52,258 bases of DNA, from the IMG/VR virus record IMGVR_UViG_3300018412_000021, positions 1 to 52,258 of that record; one strand, written 5' to 3'. A program made the position numbers and the translations under genes. This DNA comes from a virus. Positions 8,701-16,892 of the stretch are shown here, in pieces. Within the stretch, counting starts at the first letter, position 1; each line of letters starts with the position of its first letter. Under the pieces are notes generated by a model. That model was not told where the DNA came from. It ran no database searches and saw nothing but the letters and a program-made list of their open reading frames with translations.

Positions 8701-9112
8701 ATTCCTGACCCCATTAAAGAAGTATGTGATTGTAGGGTTGGTATCCACCTCCATCCTCCTCCTTTACCTTCTACACTCAGCTAACAATGAAATCTCTGAT
8801 TTGAGAAGCACCTCCTTTTCACTAGAGACTGCCAACAGAAATAATCAAACAACTATCAAACAACTGCAAGAAGACCTCTTATTTTGTGAAGATAGTGGGG
8901 CTAGGCTGGTAGAGAATCAACGATCTACCACTACCCTATACGATGGTATAGGTGGAGAGTTATCTCGCCTAATTGACCAGAGAACACCGAGGAAAGAGCG
9001 TAATGAAGACACTATCAGTGTTGATACTGGCCTTGACCTGTCTCCTGAGTTTAGGTTGCTCTTCCAAGCAGCCTGTAGTGCAGACAGAGATTGTGTACAG
9101 AACACTCCCTAA
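8678..9112 (+). CDS. Inner-membrane spanin subunit (Rz-like)
   Basis: 144 residues from ATG 8678, which follows GAAGAGAAG and overlaps the holin-like gene; ATGs at 8663 and 8666 are alternatives. One N-terminal membrane segment (YVIVGLVSTSILLLYLL) is followed by a periplasmic coiled-coil rich in Gln/Asn/Leu and a C-terminal part with two cysteines. A lipoprotein gene starts inside it in another frame (9003), the classic Rz/Rz1 overlap. Together they should span the periplasm and fuse inner and outer membranes in the last step of lysis of a Gram-negative host. Confidence 0.75.
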   Translation: MGVREVIKFLTPLKKYVIVGLVSTSILLLYLLHSANNEISDLRSTSFSLETANRNNQTTIKQLQEDLLFCEDSGARLVENQRSTTTLYDGIGGELSRLIDQRTPRKERNEDTISVDTGLDLSPEFRLLFQAACSADRDCVQNTP

Positions 9113-9293
9113 CCACCTACTAGAAGACTGTAAACCTGAGTATGTTATTGTAGAGGACGATACAGCTAATTCTTATAGACTGTCCTTCTATGCTGTGTCT
9201 CAGGCTTACATTGGAACTATGAGGAACATTGCTTTGTGCAATAATAGGTATCAGGAAGCAAGGGAATACAATAAGAGGTTTTCTAATGAGTAA
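9003..9293 (+). CDS. Outer-membrane spanin lipoprotein (Rz1-like)
   Basis: 96 residues, ATG 9003 with GGAAAGAG 5 bases before. A signal peptide (MKTLSVLILALTCLLSLGC) ends in a lipobox, with lipidated Cys at residue 19, followed by SSKQP. The first 110 bases overlap the Rz-like gene in another frame. The mature part is about 78 residues and would be anchored in the outer membrane to bind the inner-membrane spanin. Confidence 0.8.
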   Translation: MKTLSVLILALTCLLSLGCSSKQPVVQTEIVYRTLPNHLLEDCKPEYVIVEDDTANSYRLSFYAVSQAYIGTMRNIALCNNRYQEAREYNKRFSNE

Positions 9294-9597
9294 TCAACAA
9301 AATAAACCCGTGCAAGGGGCTATGGTTCTGTATGAACAAGCGGCTACGAAAATCCTCATCCCTCTGCTCTTTGTTCTTATGACTGGTCTTCTTACATGGA
9401 TGACAAAAGTTGAGGATAGGCAGTATGCCCTTCAACGAGAAGCTGTGACAGAGGCCAAACTAGAAGCAACAGAGAGACGAATCACTGCCTACATGGATGT
9501 TCGCCTCAAAGATTTGGATAACAAGATGCAACTGGTCATTCGTCAGTTGGAGTTGCTGCATATACAGCAACAGAGACAAATAGAGAGGTCGCAGTGA
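9286..9597 (+). CDS. Membrane protein with coiled coil, lysis cassette
   Basis: 103 residues, ATG overlapping the spanin stop by 8 bases. One hydrophobic segment (ILIPLLFVLMTGLLTWM, residues ~23-39) is followed by a long charged amphipathic helix (REAVTEAKLEATERRITAYM) to the C-terminus. It may be a second holin, a pinholin or a lysis regulator; sequence alone does not decide. It is translationally coupled to both neighbours. Confidence 0.6.
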   Translation: MSNQQNKPVQGAMVLYEQAATKILIPLLFVLMTGLLTWMTKVEDRQYALQREAVTEAKLEATERRITAYMDVRLKDLDNKMQLVIRQLELLHIQQQRQIERSQ

Positions 9598-9920
9598 CAC
9601 ATGAGAGCACACCCCATAGGCGGTTTTCTGATATAGTACATGCTGTTCTAATAATGTTTTTGTTGATACTCCTGTTAGTTGTTGGGAGTTTGTCTATCGG
9701 GTATATGGTGGAGAGTGCTCAGAACAATACCAAATATGAGCTTTTAAGGAACGAGAATCAACAACTGATGAACGTATTGGAAGTGAATATTTTGGAAGGA
9801 GTGGACAGGGAGTTGTCTGCACTAGAGAGAAGGATTTTTACTGCGGAAAAAAGAATACAAGCTCTTGAATCTAAAGTTCAAGATATGGAACAACAAGAAG
9901 AAAGAACCTACCACCCGTAG
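9594..9920 (+). CDS. Membrane protein with coiled coil, end of late operon
   Basis: 108 residues with GTG start overlapping the previous TGA (GTGA). Membrane segment at residues ~15-38 (VLIMFLLILLLVVGSLSIGY), then heptad-rich coiled coil (LSALERRIFTAEKRIQALES). Same topology as the gene before it, so the two may act together, for example in lysis timing. It is the last gene before the terminator at 9978. Confidence 0.6.
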   Translation: MTHESTPHRRFSDIVHAVLIMFLLILLLVVGSLSIGYMVESAQNNTKYELLRNENQQLMNVLEVNILEGVDRELSALERRIFTAEKRIQALESKVQDMEQQEERTYHP

Positions 9921-9977
9921 AGGTAAGGTTCTCGTTTACATTCGAGAGAATGTTCCTCGTTAATATAATAAGAAGAA

Positions 9978-10016
9978 AGCCCCTTCACCCGTTAAAAGGT
10001 GTTGGGGCTATTTTTA
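9978..10016 (+). terminator. Intrinsic terminator of late region
   Basis: AGCCCC/GGGGCT outer stem (9978-9983 with 10004-10009), a TT/TT mismatch, and CACC/GGTG inner stem, followed by ATTTTTAT. It separates the plus-strand late genes from the converging minus-strand genes. Confidence 0.85.
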
Positions 10017-10026
10017 TGTCTGTGAT

Positions 10027-10461
10027 TTATTCAGACACCTCCCCATTCAAAGCATTATCCAAACTAGCCTCAAGACGAGTGATCTTCTCTTTCAGAAATT
10101 CATTCTCTTTCTTGATTGAGTTATTAGTGTCATTCAACTTCTTCATTTGATCTTTGACAGAAGTATACTGTGTCATAGGCAGACATTCATAGTTCTGAAG
10201 GATAGCATCACTCTCACCAGCAGAGATAATCAAATCTGGGATAGGGTCGCTGTATCCACCATCACGGCCCGTAAAAGTGGTGTGCTTACCCACAGAGATA
10301 GTGGACTCAAGTTCCACAACCTTGTTATCACTATAACAGCTATTCACAGCCACTACGTTAGTTTCAAACATCCGAAGCATATCCTGAACATACTCGATAT
10401 TCTCTGTTGTCAGGTTGATGATAAGGTCTGTAGCACCATTAGTTTTAACTTGCATTAGCAT
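10027..10461 (-). CDS. Hypothetical protein with C-terminal coiled coil
   Basis: 144 residues from the ATG at 10461, which has AGGAG 7 bases before; a longer in-frame start at 10491 lies within the upstream gene. The N-terminal half is mixed alpha/beta; residues ~95-140 form a coiled coil (NNSIKKENEFLKEKITRLEA). Last gene of the minus-strand replication cluster. Function unknown. Confidence 0.6.
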   Translation of the reverse strand: MLMQVKTNGATDLIINLTTENIEYVQDMLRMFETNVVAVNSCYSDNKVVELESTISVGKHTTFTGRDGGYSDPIPDLIISAGESDAILQNYECLPMTQYTSVKDQMKKLNDTNNSIKKENEFLKEKITRLEASLDNALNGEVSE

Positions 10462-10651
10462 TTTCGTTCTCCTCTTTTTCAAAAACAACAATAAAGTGGG
10501 CTGGTAGTGAAACAGATCGACCGCTCTTCCCTACTAGGTTGATTCTACCACTCTCGTGGATTTCTGTGTAGGTAACAGAGTTATACGTCACCAACTTGGT
10601 TTGGAAATCTACATCCTCATACACAGATACTTTATAAAAACACTCCTCCAT
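10445..10651 (-). CDS. Hypothetical protein
   Basis: 68 residues, ATG after GAGGAGGGGTT. Small beta-rich sequence (YNSVTYTEIHESGRINLVG) ending in an acidic tail. Overlaps the next gene by 17 bases. A sigma70-like promoter lies 27 bases upstream. Function unknown. Confidence 0.6.
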   Translation of the reverse strand: MEECFYKVSVYEDVDFQTKLVTYNSVTYTEIHESGRINLVGKSGRSVSLPAHFIVVFEKEENENANAS

Positions 10652-10677
10652 AACCCCTCCTCTTAATTTGTGTAACC

Positions 10678-10706
10678 ACTATAACACATCAACTCCACCA
10701 AGACAA
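10678..10706 (-). promoter_or_regulatory. Sigma70-like promoter
   Basis: On the minus strand TTGTCT, 17 bases, TATAGT, upstream of the 68-residue gene at 10651 and overlapping the end of the preceding gene. Confidence 0.55.
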
Positions 10707-11327
10707 CACTTTTCTTTCAAACAGTTTTGCAGCTAGTTGCAGATCATTCTTCTGAACACCAAGCCTCATCTTATAGAAAGACCTAGCCTTCTGATTAGGA
10801 AGAGTGTTAGGTTTTTGTACAAACTTCATCCCACAAACACCCTTCTCTCCCGGTTCACAGTCTACTACATCTACCATGCCCAGTATGTAATCATCCTCTC
10901 GTACACGCTTCAATAGTTCAGCAAATACTAGGAGTTCTTTAGAGGTCTCTTCATTGCGAACATGAAGACCGTGCTCTTTGTGTGAGTGGCTCATATCTCT
11001 TGCACAGGTCTCCATGAACTGAAGCATCCCACCATAGTCCCAACTACGGTAATTCCAAAGACATTTACGGAACAACCAGACGTTGCGGAAGAACTTCCAG
11101 ATTGTAGCATTCTTGAAGTCTTTGGCCTTGTCTGGTATATAGTAGACAATACCTTGCAGAAGATCAACCCCTGTGTCTGTCAACCAATGGATAACAGGAT
11201 GTGCTTCTTTATACATCTTTTCAAGCTCATCCCACTCCTCCCATGTAGCGTACCGTGGCTTCTCAAGGCCATAATGTCTGCGAATACGCTTAATCCACTT
11301 AGCTTCACTCCAATAACGTAGTCTCAT
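10689..11327 (-). CDS. Conserved-looking hypothetical phage protein
   Basis: 212 residues, ATG after TAGGAGGGGTT. Very rich in Trp, Arg, Lys and Tyr (WIKRIRRHYGLEKPRYATWE; FRNVWLFRKCLWNYRSWDYG). Mostly helical, no membrane segment. The length and aromatic/basic pattern suggest an RNA- or protein-binding factor, but no family is recognised. Confidence 0.6.
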   Translation of the reverse strand: MRLRYWSEAKWIKRIRRHYGLEKPRYATWEEWDELEKMYKEAHPVIHWLTDTGVDLLQGIVYYIPDKAKDFKNATIWKFFRNVWLFRKCLWNYRSWDYGGMLQFMETCARDMSHSHKEHGLHVRNEETSKELLVFAELLKRVREDDYILGMVDVVDCEPGEKGVCGMKFVQKPNTLPNQKARSFYKMRLGVQKNDLQLAAKLFERKVLSWWS

Positions 11328-11351
11328 AACCCCTCCTAAACAAGTGTAGCC

Positions 11352-11576
11352 TTAAACAGGCTTGGCAACAAAAGCATCTAAAGCAGCAAATGCTTTTTCT
11401 TTTGTGTCGTAGGCAGCGTAGTCAAAGGCGTGTTTTTTACTGGGCCACCAATAACCATCATCAATCCCTTGATAAGCCCTGAGAACAAAACACTGCCTTT
11501 TAGTGACAAAGAACTCCCCATTCATCTCAACTACACATTTCATTCCCAACCAATACTTCACTTTATTCCAGTTCAT
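11352..11576 (-). CDS. Hypothetical protein
   Basis: 74 residues, ATG after TGAGGAGGGGTT. Aromatic N-terminus (MNWNKVKYWLGMKCVVEM) and a helix near the end (TKEKAFAALDAF). It may be expressed from the promoter at 11662-11690, past the hairpin at 11630. Function unknown. Confidence 0.55.
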   Translation of the reverse strand: MNWNKVKYWLGMKCVVEMNGEFFVTKRQCFVLRAYQGIDDGYWWPSKKHAFDYAAYDTKEKAFAALDAFVAKPV

Positions 11577-11622
11577 AACCCCTCCTCAGTTAAGATAGAA
11601 CTTTTCCCTTACTATCCCACAT

Positions 11623-11661
11623 AAAGAAAATCCCCACTAGCCTTTGACAGCCAATGGGGAT
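11623..11661 (-). terminator. Intrinsic terminator after nrdA
   Basis: Minus strand ATCCCCA (11661-11655) pairs with TGGGGAT (11636-11630) across an 18-base loop and is followed by TTTTCTTT. It ends the nrd/thyX transcript. Confidence 0.75.
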
Positions 11662-11690
11662 AGTCTAGGTCATCTAAATTGTGTTGTCAA
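11662..11690 (-). promoter_or_regulatory. Sigma70-like promoter overlapping a terminator
   Basis: Minus strand TTGACA (11690-11685), 17 bases, TAGACT (11667-11662). Predicted start is at the first bases of the terminator hairpin, so initiation and termination signals are directly adjacent. Confidence 0.5.
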
Positions 11691-11694
11691 GCAA

Positions 11695-12585
11695 TTATTC
11701 ACAAGCAACACAATTATCTTTACTTGCTTGGATTCCAGCCTTTGAGTAGATGTAGTACAGACCGAGAATCTTCTCACTACGAATAGCATACTCATGCACC
11801 TTGGCAATGTACCCTTCGTCTTCTCCAGCAGAAAAGAAAAGGTTGAGCGATTGCCATTGGTCTAGGTAGTCACCTCTGGCCTCAGCTTGCCGTAGAACAG
11901 CAAACTGGTCAATCTCAAATGCTGTCTTGAACCAAGTCTTCTCTTCGTCTGTAAGCCAAGAAACCCCTTGAACACTCCCCATAGCGTCACGAACTTCTTC
12001 GATGTTCTTCTTACTGTACACACCCTTCTCTTTCATCAGAGAGAGCAAGTGTGGGTTTACACGATCAACTTCACCCCCTGCACTACGTTGTGTATACACC
12101 ATAGCAACATCTGGGCTGATACCTTCAGACACACCACCCATAATGAGGGAGCTTGATTTCGTGGGAGCTACGGCCATTGTGTGGCTGTTAGCCCTACCAT
12201 ACCCTTTACACCACTCAGGTTCACCCCACTGTTCAGCACTCCACTTAGTAGCCTTCTCAGCCTCTTCTCGGATGTGTTTGAAGATAGTCCGGTTTAGTGT
12301 GTAAGCCTCCAACCCCTCGAACGGAATACGTTTACGTTGGTACAAAGAGGCAAGACCACACACACCAAGTCCCAAAGCCCTACTCTTCCTCGTAAATGCT
12401 ACAGCTTTCTCAAGACCGTGAATGTTCTTAGCTCGTTCAATAAATTCTTGAGCCACACAATCCAAGAACACCGTAGCTACAAACACAGCATCCGTATCCT
12501 TCCACTCATCCCAAAGGTCTACATTCATACTGCTCAATACACAAGTGTATGTGTAATCTTTACTAGAGTGTAGTGTAATTTCGTT
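11695..12585 (-). CDS. nrdA: Ribonucleotide reductase large subunit, exon 2
   Basis: Second exon, 296 codons plus stop, read from AAC at 12585. It continues exon 1 in frame as LC-NEITLHSS. CVLSSMNV corresponds to the second redox cysteine (E. coli C462), APTKSSSLIMGGVSEGISP to the conserved class I loop, GLYYIYSKA to the tyrosine pair of the radical path, and the C-terminal KDNCVACE to the swinging redox cysteines. The complete spliced protein is about 562 residues, shorter than bacterial NrdA (~750), with no ATP cone. An ATG at 12537 could give a truncated product, but it lacks the active-site region. Confidence 0.9.
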   Translation of the reverse strand, partial: NEITLHSSKDYTYTCVLSSMNVDLWDEWKDTDAVFVATVFLDCVAQEFIERAKNIHGLEKAVAFTRKSRALGLGVCGLASLYQRKRIPFEGLEAYTLNRTIFKHIREEAEKATKWSAEQWGEPEWCKGYGRANSHTMAVAPTKSSSLIMGGVSEGISPDVAMVYTQRSAGGEVDRVNPHLLSLMKEKGVYSKKNIEEVRDAMGSVQGVSWLTDEEKTWFKTAFEIDQFAVLRQAEARGDYLDQWQSLNLFFSAGEDEGYIAKVHEYAIRSEKILGLYYIYSKAGIQASKDNCVACE

Positions 12586-12817
12586 CAGTTGTGTTCAATA
12601 CAGCTCGCTACACTATACCAGTTCTCTTATGAACTTCTGCATGTCCCCATGCAGCTCAGACTATATCATCACCAGTTGGTGCTCACCGCTTCCACTCGCT
12701 TGAGTGTACTCCCTTTCGGGATAGTCGTTACACGTTCCTAATAAACCAGGCTTCGCACGGGATTAACTGTTCTAGTCTTCCCCCGTTTTCAATGAGTTTT
12801 AATTGTGCTGGCACTTA
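12586..12817 (-). other. Group I intron in nrdA (no internal ORF)
   Basis: 232-nt intron. P1: the last six exon bases TTGTGT pair with the intron guide GCACAA (12808-12803), with a U-G wobble at the splice site. P7: GACTAT (12726-12721) pairs with ATAGTC (12664-12659). A P9-like hairpin CTGCATG-GGGA-CATGCAG lies at 12654-12637. AACGGGG and AATCCCGTGC near its 5' part fit the P4 region of T4-type introns, and the last base is G. Removal joins the two NrdA halves in frame. No homing endonuclease lies inside. Confidence 0.88.
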
Positions 12818-13615
12818 ACACAATTGGGCTGCTTTCACATCAAGGTTATGGTCTACATACCATTGAGGACGTTTACGGTTTGCCTTATCTGGAAAGAAGA
12901 GATAACCCTTCCCTGTAATCATCTTCACTTTGTTCATCTTCTGGAATCGCTTCAGGGCATCTTCATCTCCAGAATCCATCTTCTCTGTATCAGAGTCGTG
13001 CCAGTTCCAACCGATGTTATTACCGTCAGGGTGTTGCTCAAGATGATTAGCCACTTCGTAGAAGTCTCCGTGAGAGATTGGTAAGTATCCTGCCCAACTA
13101 CCTCTTCGACTTGTCCCCTGTACAACATACTCCATGTCCTTCTGCACCCCTTGGATGATAGGAAGGACACCGCTACTCTTACCACCATCACTAATTGGTG
13201 TACCACGAGGGCGAATATCACCGAGATATCCTGCTGTACCAAAACCATACTTGGTCAAGATAGCCGTTTCATGCTTGCTTGTATAAATCCCATCAATCGA
13301 ATCAGGGAAGTACGATCCAGCGCAACTGACGGGCAAACCACGAGACGTTCCAGCATTCGCTAAGATGGGGGTTGATAAGCTCAACCATCCTTTCCACATA
13401 ATGTCAAAGAAACGGTCTTTCCATACAGCAGGGTCTGGTGTGTGTGCAGCCATAGTAGCAGCAATGCGTTGATACTGTTCTTTCGGGTTACTCGCTTGGT
13501 AAAGGTACTTCTCCTTAAACAACTGCCAACTGCCTGTACTCCAATGGAGGGGCATCAACCCCTCAGCTTGTAGTTTCTTTCGCTCTTCACTAAGTTTGTC
13601 GTAAACACTGCTCAT
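12818..13615 (-). CDS. nrdA: Ribonucleotide reductase large subunit, exon 1
   Basis: First exon, 266 codons from ATG 13615, which overlaps the nrdB stop (ATGA). With exon 2 it makes the class I ribonucleoside reductase alpha chain, which converts ribonucleotides to deoxyribonucleotides. STPILANAGTSRGLPVSCAGSY carries the first redox cysteine; the exon ends in KAAQLC, whose last Cys aligns with the thiyl-radical cysteine (E. coli C439). Unspliced reading stops at TAA three bases into the intron. Operon order nrdB-nrdA follows ThyX and a small linker gene, a dNTP synthesis unit. Confidence 0.9.
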
Positions 13616-14607
13616 TCTTCTAAATTCCCCCAAGTAAACCCATTAGCATCCCAATTACGAACATACTGATTACCTTGACTATTAAAGAAGTCTTGTGCAG
13701 CATATCCGTTAATACCTTTATAAAACCAAACAGCTACAGGGTTGTAGTCAACTTTATACAGGTCTTCATAACCCATATTGCGAAGACACAAGTTAATACG
13801 ACTTTGTGCAAAATGCTCAAGTTGGGTGTCAGTAATCCCTTCAATACGCCCCTTCTCAAAGATTTTACGAATAATTACTTGCTCGTGTTCAAATACCTTG
13901 TGGGCTGCTTTGTAAACATCTTCTTTCAGCTTTTCTTTGTAGTCCTCATCAACCTCACCCACTTGTTCTTTCTCTGCAAGAAGTGTACGGAACAACCAAG
14001 CCGCTGCCTCAGAGTGAAGAGCCTCGTCTCGGCTTGAGAAGTTGATACCACTCACTACGTTCAACAGCTTATTCTTCCCTTGTTGCTGGAAGTGCTTCAA
14101 GAAAGCAAACGATGAATAGAGGACAGCCCCCTCACCAAACACAAAACCACCTAAAGCTCTCAAATCATCGTCTTGATCTAGCACAGACTCTAGGTAGTCA
14201 ATACGCTGTTTCAACTCAGGGTCGTTGATATAACTATCGTAGAACTCATCTGTTGCAATACCAAGCTCTTCGTTCAAAGTCTTGTAGAAGAATAGGTGAC
14301 TAGCAAACTCAACTGCACCAAACAAAGCAGCCATTGGTTGAATATCGGCAGGTCGGGGGAACTTCTTCATTACAAAGTTCAACCAAAACTCATCGCCAAT
14401 AATCTGTTCGTATTTGGAAAACAGCTTTAATGTGGTGATAACACCATGACTCTCTGCTTCAGTCATATTCACCAACATATCTTGCTTATCCTTAGCCACC
14501 TTAACTTCAAAGTGGGGCCAGAACACCTCAAGCTGCTTATTCATGTAATCAACAGCTTCGGGGTAGTCCACTGTAAATGTTGTTTTGGGTGTTTGGATGC
14601 GTACCAT
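13612..14607 (-). CDS. nrdB: Ribonucleotide reductase small subunit
   Basis: 331 residues, ATG overlapping the preceding TGA (TGATG) with AAGGAA before it. A ferritin-like four-helix protein that provides the radical for NrdA. Likely metal ligands are in VEFASHLFFYK (Glu, His, and a Tyr in the radical position), FGEGAV and SSRDEALHSEAA. In E. coli the first pair is E-x2-H; here it is E-x3-H, which I believe occurs in other phage NrdB proteins. The C-terminus (NGFTWGNLEE) is the peptide that binds the large subunit. Confidence 0.9.
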   Translation of the reverse strand: MVRIQTPKTTFTVDYPEAVDYMNKQLEVFWPHFEVKVAKDKQDMLVNMTEAESHGVITTLKLFSKYEQIIGDEFWLNFVMKKFPRPADIQPMAALFGAVEFASHLFFYKTLNEELGIATDEFYDSYINDPELKQRIDYLESVLDQDDDLRALGGFVFGEGAVLYSSFAFLKHFQQQGKNKLLNVVSGINFSSRDEALHSEAAAWLFRTLLAEKEQVGEVDEDYKEKLKEDVYKAAHKVFEHEQVIIRKIFEKGRIEGITDTQLEHFAQSRINLCLRNMGYEDLYKVDYNPVAVWFYKGINGYAAQDFFNSQGNQYVRNWDANGFTWGNLEE

Positions 14608-15002
14608 CAGTATTCCTTATTCTTTTCTTGTTTTAATACAGCTTTAGCAGTTTCTTCATTCTGCCATGTTTTATCAGCACACCCTGTACGACCAATCTGT
14701 GCAAGTTCTGCTCGTAGTTCAGGGTCTTTAATACAACTGCGTTTGTTCTCCCAAGAACATAGCTCACTCTTCAGCCAGTCAGAATCTACACGTTCCACAC
14801 CTTGCACTAATGGGCCTGTAAAGACAAAAGGTTTGTCTTCATAAGGACGATGAGATACAGTTTCTACATCATAGGGAAGAGAAGTATCAATCCCAGCATC
14901 ATAGATAATCTTTTCAAATGTTTCTTTGTCATTCTCTTCCACAGCTTTCTTGAAGGGTGGATATTTCATTAGGATATAAAAAGAGATGTTTTTATTTATC
15001 AT
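14607..15002 (-). CDS. Hypothetical protein between thyX and nrdB
   Basis: 131 residues from ATG 15002 overlapping the thyX stop; an internal ATG at 14969 is also possible. The C-terminal half has SWENKRSCIKDPELRAELAQ and IGRTGCADKTWQNEETAK. Trapped in a dNTP operon by overlaps on both sides, so a role in nucleotide synthesis or its control is likely, but no known domain is seen. Confidence 0.6.
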   Translation of the reverse strand: MINKNISFYILMKYPPFKKAVEENDKETFEKIIYDAGIDTSLPYDVETVSHRPYEDKPFVFTGPLVQGVERVDSDWLKSELCSWENKRSCIKDPELRAELAQIGRTGCADKTWQNEETAKAVLKQEKNKEY

Positions 15003-16642
15003 TGTTGTTCCTCATTCATAAGTTCTTCTAAGAATAAGAAGTGTTCCATCAAAGCTGGTTTAACTTGCCGTGCAAGATACACATGCTCTTTCTGAGTAAC
15101 ACCTTCATCGTCACGCACCATCAACCAAGTAATCCAACTACGAAGTGTACCGTTTGCATACATATAGCTCATTGTGTTACCTTCAGGAAGGATGACACGA
15201 GCACACTCTTTAGCAATGCCCACGTCTTTGCTAACAGCCCAACTATAGTGTTCGGTAACTAGGTCAATCACTTCTTGTTGACGACGATCCCATTCTGCTT
15301 GTAGTTCTTCGTCATCAACGTCAATACTATTCTGACGGTTCTTGTAGTCTTGGAGTCGAGCTTCACGGAGCATAAACTCCTGAGCCACGGCATACCGTTG
15401 ACTGTTGTGGGTGACAATCCCATTAGCCACGTAATTGTGACTGTTGTGGTCAACCTCCAAATCATAGGTTTGCATCGGCCCACAACTAACAATCGACACG
15501 ACTCTAGAATAATTTGGCGACTCAATAAACTCAGACGCAGTTTTACTCTGATGACACTCTTTACACAAAACTTGGAGGTTGTCTAGGTCAAAAGCAGCAT
15601 CTGGGTGAGATTTTACAGGCAATATGTGGTCAATCTCCAAACTGTCATCAGCGCAGCATTCGACACATTGATTGCCAAATCGCTTAAGGATCAGGTTTCG
15701 GTATTTGTGTTGCCAATCCCATACAGTCTGCCGGAAGCACCGACCTTTACCCCCTGCCCACAAGTCAGAATCTTCCCCCTTTCTGGAAGATTCTCTCATT
15801 TTTTCTCTAGTACCCTCCGCATGATGTTTGTTGAACATCGGTTGTTGGTCGCTAGGAAGCCCTTTGTTCCATATCTGCGTGTACTGCGCCACTTCCTTTT
15901 TGGAAAATTGCAATCCGTGGATTCTCAACCATTTCCTAATAGTATGCGTGGTTACTCCAGCGAGTGTTGCAATCCCCTTTAACCCACGTCCGTCTTCAAT
16001 GCACTGATTTTTTGCGGCAGCAAGCCATTCCTTGTGTTGATAACACGGAACACCGTTGATTCCAACCTCATCCCCAACAGAAATCTCTGCTAGTCGCTTA
16101 AACCCGTCCCTTGTTAAAAACTTATGCTCACTCGTGGCTTTTATCTTCCGACCGGACGCCAGTTTGATTTCATACACAGGTTTACCCCCTGTGTCAAAAA
16201 CCTCAACTATCGGTGCGTACTTAAATTGCCTAGTGTCTTCATCATACACTTTGACATTCGGCAGTGCTTCCCCCGCCACGTATGCTGAATACAAATCCTC
16301 TATAGTCACAAGACCGCTGTCGGTTTTTACAACTGAGTCCCCTGCAATACAGAACTCTTGGAACTTCATGCTAGAATGTCGTAACACTTGACGTGCAATG
16401 TCGCGTGGAACTTCAATCTCAACCACTACGTTCACCATATCGAACACAGACCAGTGAGAGTGTTTCATGCAATACTTCAGAAGACCGGCTGCTGTATCAA
16501 AATTAGTTTGGTTCTGTGGTGAAGACACTCGTGCTGCGTAAGAAACGATACCTTCGCTATCAGGGATGAAGTCTACACTAGGGGTTGTAACACCAATCAC
16601 ACGAGCTTTGATCTGATTAAAATACTTCTCATTAAACTCCAC
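14999..16642 (-). CDS. thyX: Flavin-dependent thymidylate synthase ThyX with HNH intein
   Basis: 547-residue precursor with GTG start (AAGGAG 7 bases before, overlapping the thioredoxin-like gene). Exteins: residues 1-97 and 414-547, 231 residues after splicing. ThyX makes dTMP from dUMP with methylene-tetrahydrofolate and FAD. The joined signature reads RHSSMKFQEF-SQRYA, matching the RHRxxSxxExSxRY motif except Ser for the third Arg. C-terminal features include EGNTMSYMYANGTLRSW and ARQVKPALMEHF. The intein splits the motif between Phe97 and Ser414, with Ser414 as downstream nucleophile. Confidence 0.9.
   Translation of the reverse strand: MEFNEKYFNQIKARVIGVTTPSVDFIPDSEGIVSYAARVSSPQNQTNFDTAAGLLKYCMKHSHWSVFDMVNVVVEIEVPRDIARQVLRHSSMKFQEFCIAGDSVVKTDSGLVTIEDLYSAYVAGEALPNVKVYDEDTRQFKYAPIVEVFDTGGKPVYEIKLASGRKIKATSEHKFLTRDGFKRLAEISVGDEVGINGVPCYQHKEWLAAAKNQCIEDGRGLKGIATLAGVTTHTIRKWLRIHGLQFSKKEVAQYTQIWNKGLPSDQQPMFNKHHAEGTREKMRESSRKGEDSDLWAGGKGRCFRQTVWDWQHKYRNLILKRFGNQCVECCADDSLEIDHILPVKSHPDAAFDLDNLQVLCKECHQSKTASEFIESPNYSRVVSIVSCGPMQTYDLEVDHNSHNYVANGIVTHNSQRYAVAQEFMLREARLQDYKNRQNSIDVDDEELQAEWDRRQQEVIDLVTEHYSWAVSKDVGIAKECARVILPEGNTMSYMYANGTLRSWITWLMVRDDEGVTQKEHVYLARQVKPALMEHFLFLEELMNEEQQ
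15404..16351 (-). mobile_element. Intein with HNH homing endonuclease in ThyX
   Basis: Residues C98-N413 (316 aa). Block A: CIAGDSVVKT; block B: GRKIKATSEHKFLTRDG with the TxxH pattern; block F/G: YDLEVDHNSHNYVANGIVTHN ending His-Asn before Ser. The middle holds a helix-turn-helix-like segment (GIATLAGVTTHTIRKWLRIHG) and an HNH nuclease with two CxxC pairs (CVEC, CKEC) around LEIDHILPVKSHP and DLDNLQVLC. It should splice out by itself and may spread to intein-free thyX genes. Confidence 0.9.
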
Positions 16643-16892
16643 TCAGCATCTCCTTAATATCACTGATAACCCTGGGTGATTGACTACCGACATATTTATG
16701 TTCTACATGTCCATCTTCCATAACCAATGTTGTGGGGAGAGAGCGTACTGAGTGTTTTGTAGCTAGAACAGTCCCTTCATCTGTATCAATGTCCACTTCT
16801 GTGTAGACAACACCTGCTGTATCTAACATCTTTTTCCAAACTTTACAAGAGCTACACCACACACCGCCAAATACAATAATCTCTTTACTCAT
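16632..16892 (-). CDS. Thioredoxin/glutaredoxin-like protein
   Basis: 86 residues from ATG 16892 (AAGGAA before it, overlapping the previous gene by 8 bases). Contains VWCSSCKVWKKML, a CxxC active site, the conserved RSLPTTLVM cis-proline segment and a final helix. Probably the electron donor for the phage ribonucleotide reductase, encoded in the same operon; it could also assist the T7-like DNA polymerase, but nothing in the sequence shows that. Confidence 0.85.
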   Translation of the reverse strand: MSKEIIVFGGVWCSSCKVWKKMLDTAGVVYTEVDIDTDEGTVLATKHSVRSLPTTLVMEDGHVEHKYVGSQSPRVISDIKEMLSGV

